Position numbers and translations under genes: made by a program
The notes under the pieces: generated by a model
The model's database searches: none
Told to the model about the DNA's origin: nothing
What the model saw: only the letters and a program-made list of their open reading frames with translations
Assembly (NCBI RefSeq): GCF_003626975.1
Contig: NZ_CP032616.1
Span: forward strand, 4,502,001 to 4,566,000
Source of the DNA: Pseudomonas sp. DY-1
GTDB taxonomy: Bacteria; Pseudomonadota; Gammaproteobacteria; Pseudomonadales; Pseudomonadaceae
Length of the DNA: 64,000 nt
Direction of reading: 5' to 3'
In this document: one piece after another, positions 9,471 to 18,780 of the stretch
Position numbering within the stretch: position 1 is the stretch's first letter
Layout of the letters: every line of letters starts with the position of its first letter

Positions 9471-10202
9471 ATGAGCAGCAACCCGACCGCTGAAGGCGAA
9501 AAGATCCTTATTGTCGATGACGACGCCCGTCTGCGGCGCCTTCTCGAGCGTTTCCTCGACGAGCAGGGCTTTCGCGTGCGCGCCGTGGAGAACGTCGAGC
9601 AGATGGATCGCCTGCTGGCTCGCGAACTCTTCAATCTGGTGGTGCTCGACCTGATGCTGCCCGGCGAGGATGGCCTGTCGGCCTGCCGCCGGCTGCGCGC
9701 ATCGAACAATCAGGTGCCGATCATCATGCTCACCGCCAAGGGCGACGAGACCAGCCGTATCCAGGGCCTGGAACTGGGCGCCGACGACTATCTGGCCAAG
9801 CCGTTCAACCCCCGCGAGTTGCTGGCGCGGATCAAGGCCGTGCTGCGTCGCCAGGCACCGCAGGTGCCGGGTGCCCCGGCCAGCGAGGACGAAAGCGTCA
9901 GCTTCGGCGAGTACGAGCTGTCCCTGGCTACCCGCGAGTTGAAGAAGGGCGACGACGTGCAGATGCTCACCACCGGTGAGTTCGCCGTACTCAAGGCGCT
10001 GGTCCAGCATGCCCGCGAGCCACTGACCCGCGACAAGCTGATGAATCTAGCCCGTGGTCGCGAGTGGGACGCCCTGGAGCGCTCCATCGACGTGCAGATT
10101 TCCCGCCTGCGCCGGCTGATCGAGCCAGACCCTTCCAAGCCGCGCTATATCCAGACCGTCTGGGGCGTCGGCTACGTGTTCGTGCCCGATGGCAACAAGT
10201 GA
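9471..10202 (+). CDS. ompR: OmpR-family response regulator (AmgR/OmpR)
   Basis: This 243-residue regulator has a receiver domain, with acidic pocket D16-D17-D18 and phospho-acceptor D60 in LVVLDLMLPGEDG. The switch Thr and Lys are in IIMLTAKGDE and DDYLAKPFNP. A C-terminal winged helix follows (LTTGEFAVLKALV, SRLRRLIEPDPSKPRYIQTVWGVGYVF in part). The ATG follows AGGAG by 6 bases. It is in an operon with the sensor kinase 43 bases downstream. In P. aeruginosa the orthologous pair AmgRS answers cell-envelope stress, including aminoglycoside-induced membrane damage; applying that role here is inference from synteny. Confidence 0.94.
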   Translation: MSSNPTAEGEKILIVDDDARLRRLLERFLDEQGFRVRAVENVEQMDRLLARELFNLVVLDLMLPGEDGLSACRRLRASNNQVPIIMLTAKGDETSRIQGLELGADDYLAKPFNPRELLARIKAVLRRQAPQVPGAPASEDESVSFGEYELSLATRELKKGDDVQMLTTGEFAVLKALVQHAREPLTRDKLMNLARGREWDALERSIDVQISRLRRLIEPDPSKPRYIQTVWGVGYVFVPDGNK

Positions 10203-10245
10203 ACGCGCGGCGGGGGTTCCCGCCGCCGGGCAACCCAGGGGGGTG

Positions 10246-11559
10246 ATGCGCGCCCCCTATTGGTTCCCGCAGAGCTTCTTCTCACGCACCCTCTGGCTGG
10301 TGCTCATCGTCGTCCTGTTCTCCAAGGCGCTGACCCTGGTTTACCTGATGATGAACGAGGACGTGCTGGTGGATCGTCAGTACAGCCACGGTGCGGCGCT
10401 GACCCTGCGCGCCTACTGGGCGGCGAGTGAAGAAGAGCGTCACGACCTGGCCAAGGCAGCTGGCCTCAAGCGGGTCACCCGCGACGCTGTGCCGGCCAGC
10501 GAGCAGCACTGGCCCTACAGCGAAATCTTCCAGCGCCAGATGCAGTCCGAGCTCGGTCCGGGTACCGAAGTGCGCCTGCGTGCGCAAAGCCCGCCAGCGC
10601 TCTGGGTCCACGCGCCGGAGCTGGGGCCGGACTGGGTGCGCATCCCGCTTTATCCACACCCCCTGCGTGGCCAGCGTATCTGGAGTGTGCTCGGCTGGTT
10701 CCTCGGCATCGGCCTGCTGTCCACCGCTGCCGCGTGGATTTTCGTGCGCCAGCTCAACGCGCCGCTAAAGCGCCTCGTCTTCGCCGCCCGCCAGGTTGGC
10801 CAGGGTCGCAGTGTGCGCCTGCCGGTAAGCGACACGCCGAGCGAGATGGCCGAGGTGTATCGCGCCTTCAACCAGATGGCTGAAGACGTCGAGCGCGGTG
10901 CCCGCGAGCGCGAGCTGATGCTCGCCGGCGTCTCCCACGACCTGCGCACGCCGCTCACGCGCCTGCGCCTGTCGCTGGAGCTGATGAGCAACGACTCCGA
11001 GCTGACCGACGACATGGTCCGCGACATCGAGGACATGGACGCCATCCTCGACCAGTTCCTCGCCTTTATCCGCGACGGCCGTGATGAGCGCGTGGAAGAG
11101 CTGGACCTTGGCGAGCTGGTGAGTGAGGTGGTGGCGCCCTACAACCAGCAGGAGGAGCAGGTACGCCTGTGCCTGGAACCACTGCCGCCGTTCCCGTTGC
11201 GGCGGGTTTCGATCAAGCGGCTGTTGGTGAATCTGATCGAGAATGCGCTGCGATACGGCGGTAACGGTGTCGAAGTTGCAGCTTTTGTGGCGGGTGACAA
11301 TGCCGCGCCCTACGTCGTGCTGAGTGTGCTGGATCGCGGTCAGGGCATCGATCCCGCTGAGCTGCAGGACATCTTCAACCCCTTCATCCGGGGTGACCGA
11401 GCCCGTGGCGGCAAGGGCACCGGCCTGGGCCTGGCCATCGTCAAGCGCATCGCCGCGCAGCACGGCGGCAGCGTCGAACTGCGCAACCGCTCTGGTGGTG
11501 GCCTGGAAGCACGCGTCTGCCTGCCCCTGGGACTAATGCTCCCCCGCGACGCTGTCTAG
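10246..11559 (+). CDS. envZ: EnvZ-type sensor histidine kinase (AmgS/EnvZ)
   Basis: The 437-residue inner-membrane kinase has a first transmembrane helix at about 15-36, a periplasmic sensor region to about 143, and a second helix at about 144-167. A HAMP domain follows (RQLNAPLKRLVFAARQVGQG). The H box has phospho-accepting H231 in AGVSHDLRTPLTRLRLS, and the ATPase boxes are NLIENALRYGG, DRGQGID and GKGTGLGLAIVKRI. I prefer ATG 10246, which follows a G-rich AGGGGGG; an in-frame upstream ATG at 10189 overlaps ompR and is not family-like. It phosphorylates and dephosphorylates the adjacent OmpR. Confidence 0.93.
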   Translation: MRAPYWFPQSFFSRTLWLVLIVVLFSKALTLVYLMMNEDVLVDRQYSHGAALTLRAYWAASEEERHDLAKAAGLKRVTRDAVPASEQHWPYSEIFQRQMQSELGPGTEVRLRAQSPPALWVHAPELGPDWVRIPLYPHPLRGQRIWSVLGWFLGIGLLSTAAAWIFVRQLNAPLKRLVFAARQVGQGRSVRLPVSDTPSEMAEVYRAFNQMAEDVERGARERELMLAGVSHDLRTPLTRLRLSLELMSNDSELTDDMVRDIEDMDAILDQFLAFIRDGRDERVEELDLGELVSEVVAPYNQQEEQVRLCLEPLPPFPLRRVSIKRLLVNLIENALRYGGNGVEVAAFVAGDNAAPYVVLSVLDRGQGIDPAELQDIFNPFIRGDRARGGKGTGLGLAIVKRIAAQHGGSVELRNRSGGGLEARVCLPLGLMLPRDAV

Positions 11560-11599
11560 GTTCTTACGAAAACGGCCTGCGCTTCGGTCATGCGTTGTC

Positions 11600-11657
11600 A
11601 GGAATCGATGAGAAATGCTCATTGGCAGGCGTCAACTGCGCTTTCTCATCGATTCCT
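11600..11657. repeat. 16-bp perfect inverted repeat with 26-base spacer downstream of envZ
   Basis: AGGAATCGATGAGAAA (11600-11615) is the exact inverse of TTTCTCATCGATTCCT (11642-11657). It is framed by an outer 8-bp inverted pair, TACGAAAA at 11565 and TTTTCGTA at 11684. It lies in the 294-base gap 11560-11853, where I see no gene. The rest of that gap is ordinary GC-rich sequence and the promoter region of the next gene. It may end envZ transcription or be a mobile palindromic unit. Confidence 0.7.
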
Positions 11658-11853
11658 TCCTAGTCTGACCGTCGCTCGGCTCCTTTTCGTACGGAGCGAC
11701 GTTCCGCTGCGTTCCGCGCCCACTATCTCGCTGAAATCCCTTCGGCCCCGGATTCCTGCCTGCCATCGGCGGTGATGCCACGCGGCCATGTTTTAGGCGT
11801 ACGCTTGCCCGGCGCTGGGCTATCTTCAGCTTGCGCACCGACATGAGGTCAGT

Positions 11854-14800
11854 ATGCAAGCTGCTCCGTTCCGACTTCCCCAATGGACCTGGTGGTTGCC
11901 GCTGCCGCTGCTGCATCTGGCTACCTGGGTGTCCCTGCTGACTCAAGCGTCCAGCGGTCTCGCCGTGTGGTATCTGCCCTTCGCGCTTGGCCTGGTGTTC
12001 TGCCTCTGGTGGGGCGCGCGGGTGCTGCCCGCCATTTACCTCAACGCACTGCTCAGCGTGCCGTTGTGGGACCTGAACTTCTACTGGGCACCGCTGTACG
12101 CCTTGCCGGAAACCCTCAGCGTGGCCGCCGGCTGGTGGGCGCTCAGGCGCTCGGGATGCCACGCGGACCTGCGCGACTTCCCTGAACTGCTGCGCTTCAT
12201 GCTCTACGGCGTGCTCCTGCCGGTCAGCCTGCTGGTCTACGGCGAGCAACTGGCCCTGATACTGAGCGGCAACCTTGCCCGCGACAGCTGGGGCAACGCC
12301 ACGCTGTTGGTCTGGCCTGGCGCCTGCCTGACGACCCTGGCCGTGAGCCTGCCGCTGCTGACTTACCTGACGCCGCTGTTCAGCCGCCGCGGCTGGGTGC
12401 CCGAGCCGGTGGAAGCACTGCCCGAAACCCTGCACCATCTGCCGCCATGGCCGCTGTTGTTGGCGTTGGCGTTGCTCATCCCGTGGCTGATTACGGTGGT
12501 GCCGCTGATCCTCACCTTGCCGCCCATCGGCATGATGATGCTCGGCCTGGCGCTGGTCTGGGGGTTTCCCGGTGCTCTCTGCGGAGCGGGACTCACCGCC
12601 CTGACTGTGCTTGCCCTGCCGGCGCTGCGGAAGCTGGATGGCGGGACAGGCCTGGCCGATCCGCAGTGGGGCGTCGAGCTGTACTTCAGCGTGCTGCTGC
12701 TGATGATGTCGGCGCTGCTGGTGGGACGCAGCCTCAGCGACCTGCGCCTGGCCCTCGGCCGGCGCGATGCGATGCAGAAGGAGCTGGCCCTGACCAACCT
12801 GGCGCTTCAGGCCAGTCCCCTGGGAGTGACCATCGTCGACGCGCGCCAGCCTGACCAGCCGTTGATCTACTGCAACCCCGCCTTCGAACAGATGAGTGGC
12901 TATTCGCGGGAAGAGGCGCTGGGAAACCATTGGCGTTTCCTGCTCCACCATGACCGCAACCAGTCCGAGCTGCCACGTCTCCAGGACGCGCTGCAACGTG
13001 GCGAGCAGTGCCATCTGGTGCTGCGCAACTACCGCAAGGACGGCAGCCTGTTCTGGAACGAGATCACCGTCGCGCCCATGCGGGATGACCTGGGCATCAG
13101 TCATTTCGTCGCCCTGCAGCACGACGTCAGCAGTCGCGAGATGATTTCCGAAGAGCTCGATACCCGCCGCGACGAACTGCTGCGCCAGACCCACCTGCTG
13201 AACCAGACCGAAGCCATCGCCGACATCGGCAGCTGGGTGCTGGAAATCGCCACCCTGAAAATGGCGTGGAGCGAGGGCAGTTTCCGGATCTACGAACTGG
13301 ACCCTGCTGCAGGCGCTCCCAGCCTCGGTCAGATGCTCAGCTTCTTCGACCCGGCCAGCCGGGCACTGTTGGAAGACACCCTGGAACAGTGCCTGCGCAG
13401 TGCCGAACCCTTCGACGTCGAGTTGCGCATCCAGGGCGCCCGTGGCACACCGCGCTGGCTGCGGATCAAGGGACTGGCCGAACACGATGGCGACCAGGTG
13501 ATCCGCATCTACGGAGCCATGCTCGACCTGACCACCCAGAAACGCTCGGAGCGCCTGCAACATGAGCGCGACAAGCACCTGCACCTGTTCTTCGAAGCGC
13601 CGCTGATCGGCATGGCACTGTGTACCCCGGACCAGCGCTGGGAAGAAGTCAACTACAAACTCTGCAGCATTCTCGGCCGCTCCCGTGAGCAATTGCGGGG
13701 TGTCGACTGGATGAGTATGACGGTGGCCGAGGATCGGGCCGCCGAAGAGGCACTGCTGGAAGACGTGCGCAAAGGTGAGCGCGACGGCTACGAGTTGGAC
13801 AAGCGCTTCATGAGAGGCTCCGGCGGTACCGTGCACACGCGGGTCAATGTGCGTGGGGTGCGCGATCTCGACGGCCAGCTCTATGCCCTGCTGGCGCTGG
13901 TGGAAGACATCAGTGCCCGCCACGAGGCCGAGGCGCGCTACCGGACCTTGGTGGAACACGCGCCGGAAGCCATCCTGGTGTTCGATCCACAGCTGGGCAT
14001 CGTTGAAGCCAACGAGAACGCAGCGCGCCTGTTCGGCCTGTCCCGCGAGCAGTTGAACGGCCAGATGCCCACCAGTTTCAGTCCGCAGTTGCAGGCCGAT
14101 GGACGCTCGTCGCGGGAACTGGGCAATGCGTACACCCGTGCCGCGCTCAAGGGTGACACACCGACCTTTGACTGGCTGATGCGCGATGTGAACGGTCGCG
14201 TGCGTCCCTGCGAGGTCCGCCTGGTGCGTCTGCCCGGCGAAGGCCGGCCGCTGATTCGCCTGAGCATCACCGATATCTCCGAACGCCAGCGCTATCAACG
14301 CGAGATCGAGCGCCTGGCCTACAGCGACGAACTCACCGGTCTGCCCAACCGGCGGCTGCTGCTTGATCGCCTGCAGCACGCCATGGCCCGCGAGCAGCGC
14401 GAGGGCCGCTACGGCGCGCTGTTGTTCATCGACCTGGACCACTTCAAGACGGTCAACGACAGCCTCGGCCACCCCGTGGGCGACGCCCTGCTGAGGGAAG
14501 TCACTTCACGCCTGGCGGGTTGCCTGCGCAATGAAGACACCCTGGCGCGCCTAGGCGGTGACGAGTTTGTGGTGCTGCTGGAAGCCTTGGCCGACAGCCC
14601 GGAGCAGGCCGGCAAGCTGGCCGCCGAAGTGGGCGACAAGCTGCTGCAAAGCCTGCACGGCAGCTACATGATCGGTGAGCACGAACTGGTGGTCAGCGCC
14701 AGTATTGGTATCGCCCTGCACCCCTTCCTTGAACAGATCGCCGCAGACGTCCTCAAGCAGGCGGATACCGCCATGTACCGGGCCAAACAGTCCGGGCGCA

Positions 14801-15639
14801 ACGCGCTGCACTTCTTCGCCCCCGAAATGCAGGCCGCCATCGACCAGCGCCTGCAACTGCAAAGCGAGCTGCGCCAGGCCATCGACCGGGGCCAGCTGAG
14901 CCTGGAGTTCCAGCCGCAACTGGCGCTCTCCGATGGCCGGGTGCTGGGCGCCGAAGCCTTGATGCGCTGGCACCATCCCACGCGTGGCGAGGTGCCACCG
15001 GCGCAGTTCATCCCGCTGGCGGAAGAGACCGGCCTGATCATCGAATTGTCGGACTGGATGCTCGAACGAGCCTGTTCATGCCTGGCCAACTGGCAGGCAG
15101 AGATGCCGTGGCTGGTGCTGGCCATCAACGTCAGTCCCCGCGAGTTGCGCAAACCGGGCTTCGTCGAGCGCATCAATAGCGCGCTCAAGCGCCATGGTGT
15201 GTCCGGCACTCGGCTGGAGCTGGAAATCACCGAAGGCAGCCTGCTGGAAGAAGTGGAGCAGTGCATTTCCGCCATGCAGGCACTCAAGGTCCTTGGCGTG
15301 CGCTTCGCCATCGACGATTTCGGTACGGGCTATTCATCCCTGGCCTACCTCAAGCGTCTGCCCCTCGACCGGCTGAAGATCGACCGCAGCTTTGTCGATG
15401 GACTGGCCAATGACGCGAGCGACCTGGCCCTGGTGGAAACCATCCTGGCCATTGGCCGCAACCTCGGGCTGGAATGCATCGCCGAAGGCATCGAAGGGGA
15501 AGAGCAGTTGTCCATGCTGCGCCAGCGTGGCTGCGAGCTCGGCCAGGGCTATCACTTCAGTCGGCCGCTGGACGAGGAAGGTTTCCGCAGCTGGATGCGT
15601 GATCGGGAAGGGCAGCAGCTGATGGAAAGCAGCTTGTAA
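11854..15639 (+). CDS. Membrane PAS/LOV-like-GGDEF-EAL cyclic-di-GMP protein
   Basis: The 1261-residue protein has about eight N-terminal membrane helices (residues 10-285, MASE1-like). Then come a LOV-like PAS (about 306-430) and further PAS domains up to about 815. The GGDEF domain has GGDEF at 901-905 and the RxxD product-inhibition site at 892-895. The EAL domain has EAL near 1034, ELEITEG, IDDFGTGYSSLAYLKRL and IAEGIEGEEQL. All key residues for cyclase and phosphodiesterase activity appear present, so net activity cannot be predicted. In the first PAS the photoactive LOV cysteine position is W360 (GNHWRFL), yet NYRKDG, FWNE and LQHDVS are LOV-like. It is convergent with rimK, whose product is reported to respond to c-di-GMP in Pseudomonas. 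Confidence 0.93.
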   Translation: MQAAPFRLPQWTWWLPLPLLHLATWVSLLTQASSGLAVWYLPFALGLVFCLWWGARVLPAIYLNALLSVPLWDLNFYWAPLYALPETLSVAAGWWALRRSGCHADLRDFPELLRFMLYGVLLPVSLLVYGEQLALILSGNLARDSWGNATLLVWPGACLTTLAVSLPLLTYLTPLFSRRGWVPEPVEALPETLHHLPPWPLLLALALLIPWLITVVPLILTLPPIGMMMLGLALVWGFPGALCGAGLTALTVLALPALRKLDGGTGLADPQWGVELYFSVLLLMMSALLVGRSLSDLRLALGRRDAMQKELALTNLALQASPLGVTIVDARQPDQPLIYCNPAFEQMSGYSREEALGNHWRFLLHHDRNQSELPRLQDALQRGEQCHLVLRNYRKDGSLFWNEITVAPMRDDLGISHFVALQHDVSSREMISEELDTRRDELLRQTHLLNQTEAIADIGSWVLEIATLKMAWSEGSFRIYELDPAAGAPSLGQMLSFFDPASRALLEDTLEQCLRSAEPFDVELRIQGARGTPRWLRIKGLAEHDGDQVIRIYGAMLDLTTQKRSERLQHERDKHLHLFFEAPLIGMALCTPDQRWEEVNYKLCSILGRSREQLRGVDWMSMTVAEDRAAEEALLEDVRKGERDGYELDKRFMRGSGGTVHTRVNVRGVRDLDGQLYALLALVEDISARHEAEARYRTLVEHAPEAILVFDPQLGIVEANENAARLFGLSREQLNGQMPTSFSPQLQADGRSSRELGNAYTRAALKGDTPTFDWLMRDVNGRVRPCEVRLVRLPGEGRPLIRLSITDISERQRYQREIERLAYSDELTGLPNRRLLLDRLQHAMAREQREGRYGALLFIDLDHFKTVNDSLGHPVGDALLREVTSRLAGCLRNEDTLARLGGDEFVVLLEALADSPEQAGKLAAEVGDKLLQSLHGSYMIGEHELVVSASIGIALHPFLEQIAADVLKQADTAMYRAKQSGRNALHFFAPEMQAAIDQRLQLQSELRQAIDRGQLSLEFQPQLALSDGRVLGAEALMRWHHPTRGEVPPAQFIPLAEETGLIIELSDWMLERACSCLANWQAEMPWLVLAINVSPRELRKPGFVERINSALKRHGVSGTRLELEITEGSLLEEVEQCISAMQALKVLGVRFAIDDFGTGYSSLAYLKRLPLDRLKIDRSFVDGLANDASDLALVETILAIGRNLGLECIAEGIEGEEQLSMLRQRGCELGQGYHFSRPLDEEGFRSWMRDREGQQLMESSL

Positions 15640-15656
15640 GGAGTCGCGGATTCTCT

Positions 15657-15694
15657 GTGGGGGCGATTTCAATTGCGAATGAATTCGCGCTCAC
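15657..15694. repeat. Degenerate REP-like inverted repeat
   Basis: The segment GTGGGGGCGATTTCAATT and the inverted AATGAATTCGCGCTCAC resemble the better-conserved units at 29303 and 41866 but with several mismatches. It lies just after the GGDEF-EAL stop. Confidence 0.5.
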
Positions 15695-15783
15695 CCTGAC
15701 GGGACAGATACTCCGGCGTGGCAAGGTTCGATCTAGTAGCAGGCATCCCTGTCGCAACTCCGCTGCCCACGGTCAACCCCGGC

Positions 15784-15829
15784 CCGGCCATCCGTGGCCG
15801 GTCGTTCGCCGGGGCAACGCATGCGTTGC
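15784..15829. terminator. Two hairpins between convergent c-di-GMP gene and rimK
   Basis: CCGGCCA-TCCG-TGGCCGG (15784-15801) is followed by the perfect 16-bp palindrome GCAACGCATGCGTTGC (15814-15829), which ends 11 bases from the rimK stop. These are likely 3'-end structures for one or both convergent transcripts. Confidence 0.45.
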
Positions 15830-15839
15830 TTTATCCGGC

Positions 15840-16745
15840 TTACCCCTTGCCTTTTGTTCTCGTCGAGTTGGGGCAGGCGTTCTTCTCGAGGTACTGAATG
15901 ATGATGCCGGCCACGTCCTGTTCGGTGGTGGTCTCGATTCCTTCCAGCCCGGGCGAGGAATTCACCTCCATCACCAGTGGTCCGTGATTGGAACGCAGGA
16001 TATCCACCCCCGCCACCGATAGTCCCATGACCTTGGCGGCCCTGATCGCGGTCATGCGCTCTTCCGGGGTGATCTTGATCAGGCTGGCGCTGCCCCCGCG
16101 ATGCAGGTTGGAGCGGAACTCGCCGGGTTTGGCCTGGCGCTTCATCGAAGCGATCACCTTGTCGCCCACCACGAAGCAGCGGATGTCTGCGCCACCGGCT
16201 TCGCGGATGTACTCCTGCACCATGATGTTCTGCTTCAGGCCCATGAACGCCTCGATCACCGATTCGGCGGCCTTCTCCGTTTCGCACAGGACGACGCCTA
16301 TGCCCTGGGTGCCTTCCAGTACCTTGATCACCAGCGGAGCGCCGTTGACCATGCGGATCAGGTCGGGGATGTCGTCGGGGGAATGGGCAAAGCCGGTCAC
16401 CGGCAAGCCGATACCCTTGCGTGACAGCAGTTGCAGCGAACGCAGCTTGTCCCGCGAGCGGGTAATGGCGACCGATTCATTGAGGGGGAATACCCCCATC
16501 ATTTCGAACTGGCGCAATACGGCGCAGCCATAGAAGGTGACCGAGGCGCCGATACGCGGGATCACCGCGTCGAAGCCTTCCAGCGGCTGGCCGCGATAGT
16601 GGATCTGCGGCTTGTGGCTGGCGATGTTCATATAGGCGCGCAGGGTGTCTATCACCACCATTTCATGGCCGCGCTGCTGGCCGGCCTCAACAAGGCGGCG
16701 AGTCGAATACAGGCGCGGATTGCGCGATAACACGGCGATTTTCAT
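15840..16745 (-). CDS. rimK: Ribosomal protein S6 glutamate ligase RimK
   Basis: This 301-residue ATP-grasp ligase adds glutamates to the C-terminus of ribosomal protein S6. The ATP-grasp features are clear: [11 protein letters not shown] near the N-terminus, [16 protein letters not shown] as the nucleotide-binding strand-loop, [20 protein letters not shown], and the metal loop [14 protein letters not shown]. Its ATG overlaps the rimB stop as ATGA, so the two are translationally coupled. In Pseudomonas, RimK activity is reported to alter ribosome composition and virulence traits and to respond to RimB and c-di-GMP. The neighbouring GGDEF-EAL gene makes that link locally plausible. Confidence 0.94.
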   Translation of the reverse strand: MKIAVLSRNPRLYSTRRLVEAGQQRGHEMVVIDTLRAYMNIASHKPQIHYRGQPLEGFDAVIPRIGASVTFYGCAVLRQFEMMGVFPLNESVAITRSRDKLRSLQLLSRKGIGLPVTGFAHSPDDIPDLIRMVNGAPLVIKVLEGTQGIGVVLCETEKAAESVIEAFMGLKQNIMVQEYIREAGGADIRCFVVGDKVIASMKRQAKPGEFRSNLHRGGSASLIKITPEERMTAIRAAKVMGLSVAGVDILRSNHGPLVMEVNSSPGLEGIETTTEQDVAGIIIQYLEKNACPNSTRTKGKG

Positions 16746-17206
16746 TGGGCACCCGGAAGGGAAAGAGTCGGTTTTTCCTGTACGTAGGTGAGCGCCGGAT
16801 TGACCACCAATTGCGCCTGCACCAAGGCCTTGGAGCCCAGCAGTACGCGATAACGCATGGTCTTGCGGCAGGCCAGGGTGAACTCGATGGGCCAGACCCG
16901 GTCACCCAGGGCGAGCAGGGTGCGGATGACGTAGCGGGTCTGTGCCTGGCCGTTGGAGCTTTTTATGGTCTTTACCGTGACGACCTGCGCCTCGCAGCGG
17001 TGACGCCGTTGCACCAGGGTGCCGAGGTGCGCGGTGAACCTGACCCAGCGCTCGCCGCTCTTCTCGAAGGGGACGATGTCGCTGGCATGCAGCGTGGAGG
17101 TGCTGGCCCCGGTATCGATCTTCGCGCGAAGGCCAACCATGCCGAGTTCTGGCAGGGCGATCCATTCGCGGAGTCCGATTACGGAGAGATGGTCGAAAGT
17201 CTTCAA
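16742..17206 (-). CDS. rimB: RimB retropepsin-like aspartic protease family protein
   Basis: The 154-residue protein has the retropepsin-type catalytic motif [12 protein letters not shown] with D31-T-G-A-S35, followed by strands [16 protein letters not shown] and [10 protein letters not shown] of the ATP-dependent zinc protease/RimB family (PF05618). The start appears to be TTG 17206 ([15 protein letters not shown]), with GGAAAG 6 bases upstream; no ATG is available nearby. It is the first gene of a two-gene operon with rimK, joined by an ATGA overlap. It probably modulates RimK or processes its modified substrate. It is divergent from hslR. Confidence 0.85.
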   Translation of the reverse strand: MKTFDHLSVIGLREWIALPELGMVGLRAKIDTGASTSTLHASDIVPFEKSGERWVRFTAHLGTLVQRRHRCEAQVVTVKTIKSSNGQAQTRYVIRTLLALGDRVWPIEFTLACRKTMRYRVLLGSKALVQAQLVVNPALTYVQEKPTLSLPGAQ

Positions 17207-17282
17207 TGCAGGCTTTCCGGTAAAGTTGGCGCATTCTAGTGGGCCGATGTGACAACTGCATCTGGCCCTGGCTGAGCTTAGA

Positions 17283-17308
17283 CCGGGCTGACGAATGGGT
17301 CAGCCCGG
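17283..17308 (+). promoter_or_regulatory. 10-bp hairpin just upstream of the hslR ribosome site
   Basis: CCGGGCTGAC-GAATGG-GTCAGCCCGG is a perfect 10-bp stem ending only 18 bases before the hslR ATG and next to its AGGA. It could be a leader structure affecting heat-shock gene translation, or a terminator for transcription arriving from upstream. There is no U-tract. Confidence 0.45.
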
Positions 17309-17326
17309 GCAGGATGGAATCGAGTC

Positions 17327-17728
17327 ATGCGTGAAAAAGACGACAAAGACGACAAGGTGCGCCTCGACAAATGGCTCTGGGCCGCGCGTTTCTTCAAGAC
17401 CCGCGCCCTGGCCAAGGAAGCCATCGAGGGTGGCAAGGTCCACCATCATGGCGATCGCTGCAAGCCGTCCAAGGAACCCCGCATCGGTGACGAATATGTG
17501 ATCCGCGCCGGCTTCGATGAGCGCACAGTCGTTGTCCGCGCACTATCCGCGGTGCGTCGTGGCGCCCCAGAGGCCCAGGCCCTTTACGAGGAAACTGCCG
17601 AGAGCCTGGCCAAGCGGGAAGAGGCCGCCGCCATGCGCAAGGCGGGTGCCCTTGGCATCCAGACCGATGGCCGGCCGACCAAGAAACAGCGTAGGCAAAT
17701 CCACTTCCTGCGTGGCGGCAGCGAATAG
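17327..17728 (+). CDS. hslR: Heat-shock protein 15 (S4-domain RNA-binding protein)
   Basis: The 133-residue protein has an S4 RNA-binding domain over residues 10-75 (VRLDKWLWAARFFKTRALA, GGKVHHHGDRCKPS) and a basic C-terminal tail (GRPTKKQRRQIHFLRGG), as in Hsp15. Hsp15 rescues stalled 50S subunits carrying nascent peptidyl-tRNA after heat shock. The ATG at 17327 has AGGA about 12 bases upstream, behind a hairpin. hslO follows 164 bases downstream, the same pairing as in E. coli. Confidence 0.93.
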   Translation: MREKDDKDDKVRLDKWLWAARFFKTRALAKEAIEGGKVHHHGDRCKPSKEPRIGDEYVIRAGFDERTVVVRALSAVRRGAPEAQALYEETAESLAKREEAAAMRKAGALGIQTDGRPTKKQRRQIHFLRGGSE

Positions 17729-17892
17729 GGGCGGTGAAAATCGACCTGGCCGCCGGGCTCCCGAGCGGCCGCTGATCATCGATAGAAAACACCCGCGCGG
17801 GCGATAGACAACCGGCCCTTGGTCCGCCGACGGATTTGCGCATAAAATCGCCAGCCTTTCGGCCAAATTGGCCCAAATGCAGCGAGTCCGGC

Positions 17893-18780
17893 ATGTCCGA
17901 TTTCACCCAACGTTTTCTGTTCGACGACACCGATGTGCGCGGCGAACTGGTTTCCCTCGGCGAGAGCTACGCCCACGTCCTGGCCAAGCATCCCTACCCG
18001 GAGCCGGTTGCCCAACTGCTCGGTGAAATGCTCGCCGCCGCTTCCCTGCTGGTCGGCACCCTCAAGTTCGATGGTCTGCTGGTGCTGCAGGCGCGTTCCT
18101 CCGGCGCGGTTCCGCTGCTGATGGTCGAATGCTCCAGCGACCGGGAAGTGCGTGGCATTGCCCGTTATCACGCCAGCCAGGTAAACCCGGCCGCCAGCCT
18201 GTCAGACCTGATGCCCGAAGGTTCGTTGACCCTGACCGTCGACCCGAAGCAGGGCCAGCGCTACCAGGGCATCGTCGCCCTCGAAGGCGCCAGCCTGGCC
18301 GAATGTCTTTCCAGCTATTTCGACAATTCGCAGCAGTTGCCTACCCGGTTCTGGCTCTACGCCGACGGCCGCAATGCCCGGGGCATGCTGCTCCAGGCTC
18401 TGCCGGCCGATCGCCTGAAGGATCCCGAGGCTCGTGAGGCCAACTGGCAGCACCTGACCACCCTGGCCGACACGCTGACCGCCGAGGAACTGCTCGGTCT
18501 GGACAACGAAACCGTGCTGCATCGGCTCTATCATGAAGAAGCGGTGCGCTTGTTCGATCCCCAGGCCATTCACTTCCGCTGCAGCTGTTCGCGCCAGCGT
18601 TCGGCCAATGCACTGGTGAGCCTGGGCAAGGACGACGCCGAAGCCCTGCTGCAGGAAAGCGGTGGCACCGTGGTGATCGACTGCCAGTTCTGCAATCAGC
18701 GCTACAGCTTCGACGCGGCGGATATCGCCCAGCTGTTTGCCGGTGGCGGCAGCGCCGCGCCGTCGGAAACGCGCCACTGA
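17893..18780 (+). CDS. hslO: Redox-regulated chaperone Hsp33
   Basis: This 295-residue holdase is activated when oxidation releases zinc from its C-terminal cysteines. The CxC-x31-CxxC pattern is intact: C230, C232 (FRCSCSRQR), C264 and C267 ([10 protein letters not shown]). The N-terminal chaperone body begins [20 protein letters not shown]. The ATG at 17893 is chosen by family match; the frame remains open to 17836 but without a better ribosome site. It is in the same direction as hslR and is followed by pckA after a 196-base gap. Confidence 0.94.
   Translation: MSDFTQRFLFDDTDVRGELVSLGESYAHVLAKHPYPEPVAQLLGEMLAAASLLVGTLKFDGLLVLQARSSGAVPLLMVECSSDREVRGIARYHASQVNPAASLSDLMPEGSLTLTVDPKQGQRYQGIVALEGASLAECLSSYFDNSQQLPTRFWLYADGRNARGMLLQALPADRLKDPEAREANWQHLTTLADTLTAEELLGLDNETVLHRLYHEEAVRLFDPQAIHFRCSCSRQRSANALVSLGKDDAEALLQESGGTVVIDCQFCNQRYSFDAADIAQLFAGGGSAAPSETRH

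Noticed and set aside
11632..14472. A 946-residue open frame on the minus strand opposite the GGDEF-EAL gene
   Set aside because: It is the shadow of a real, motif-rich plus-strand gene in GC-rich DNA. Its product is low-complexity Gln/His/Arg/Ala-rich without domains.
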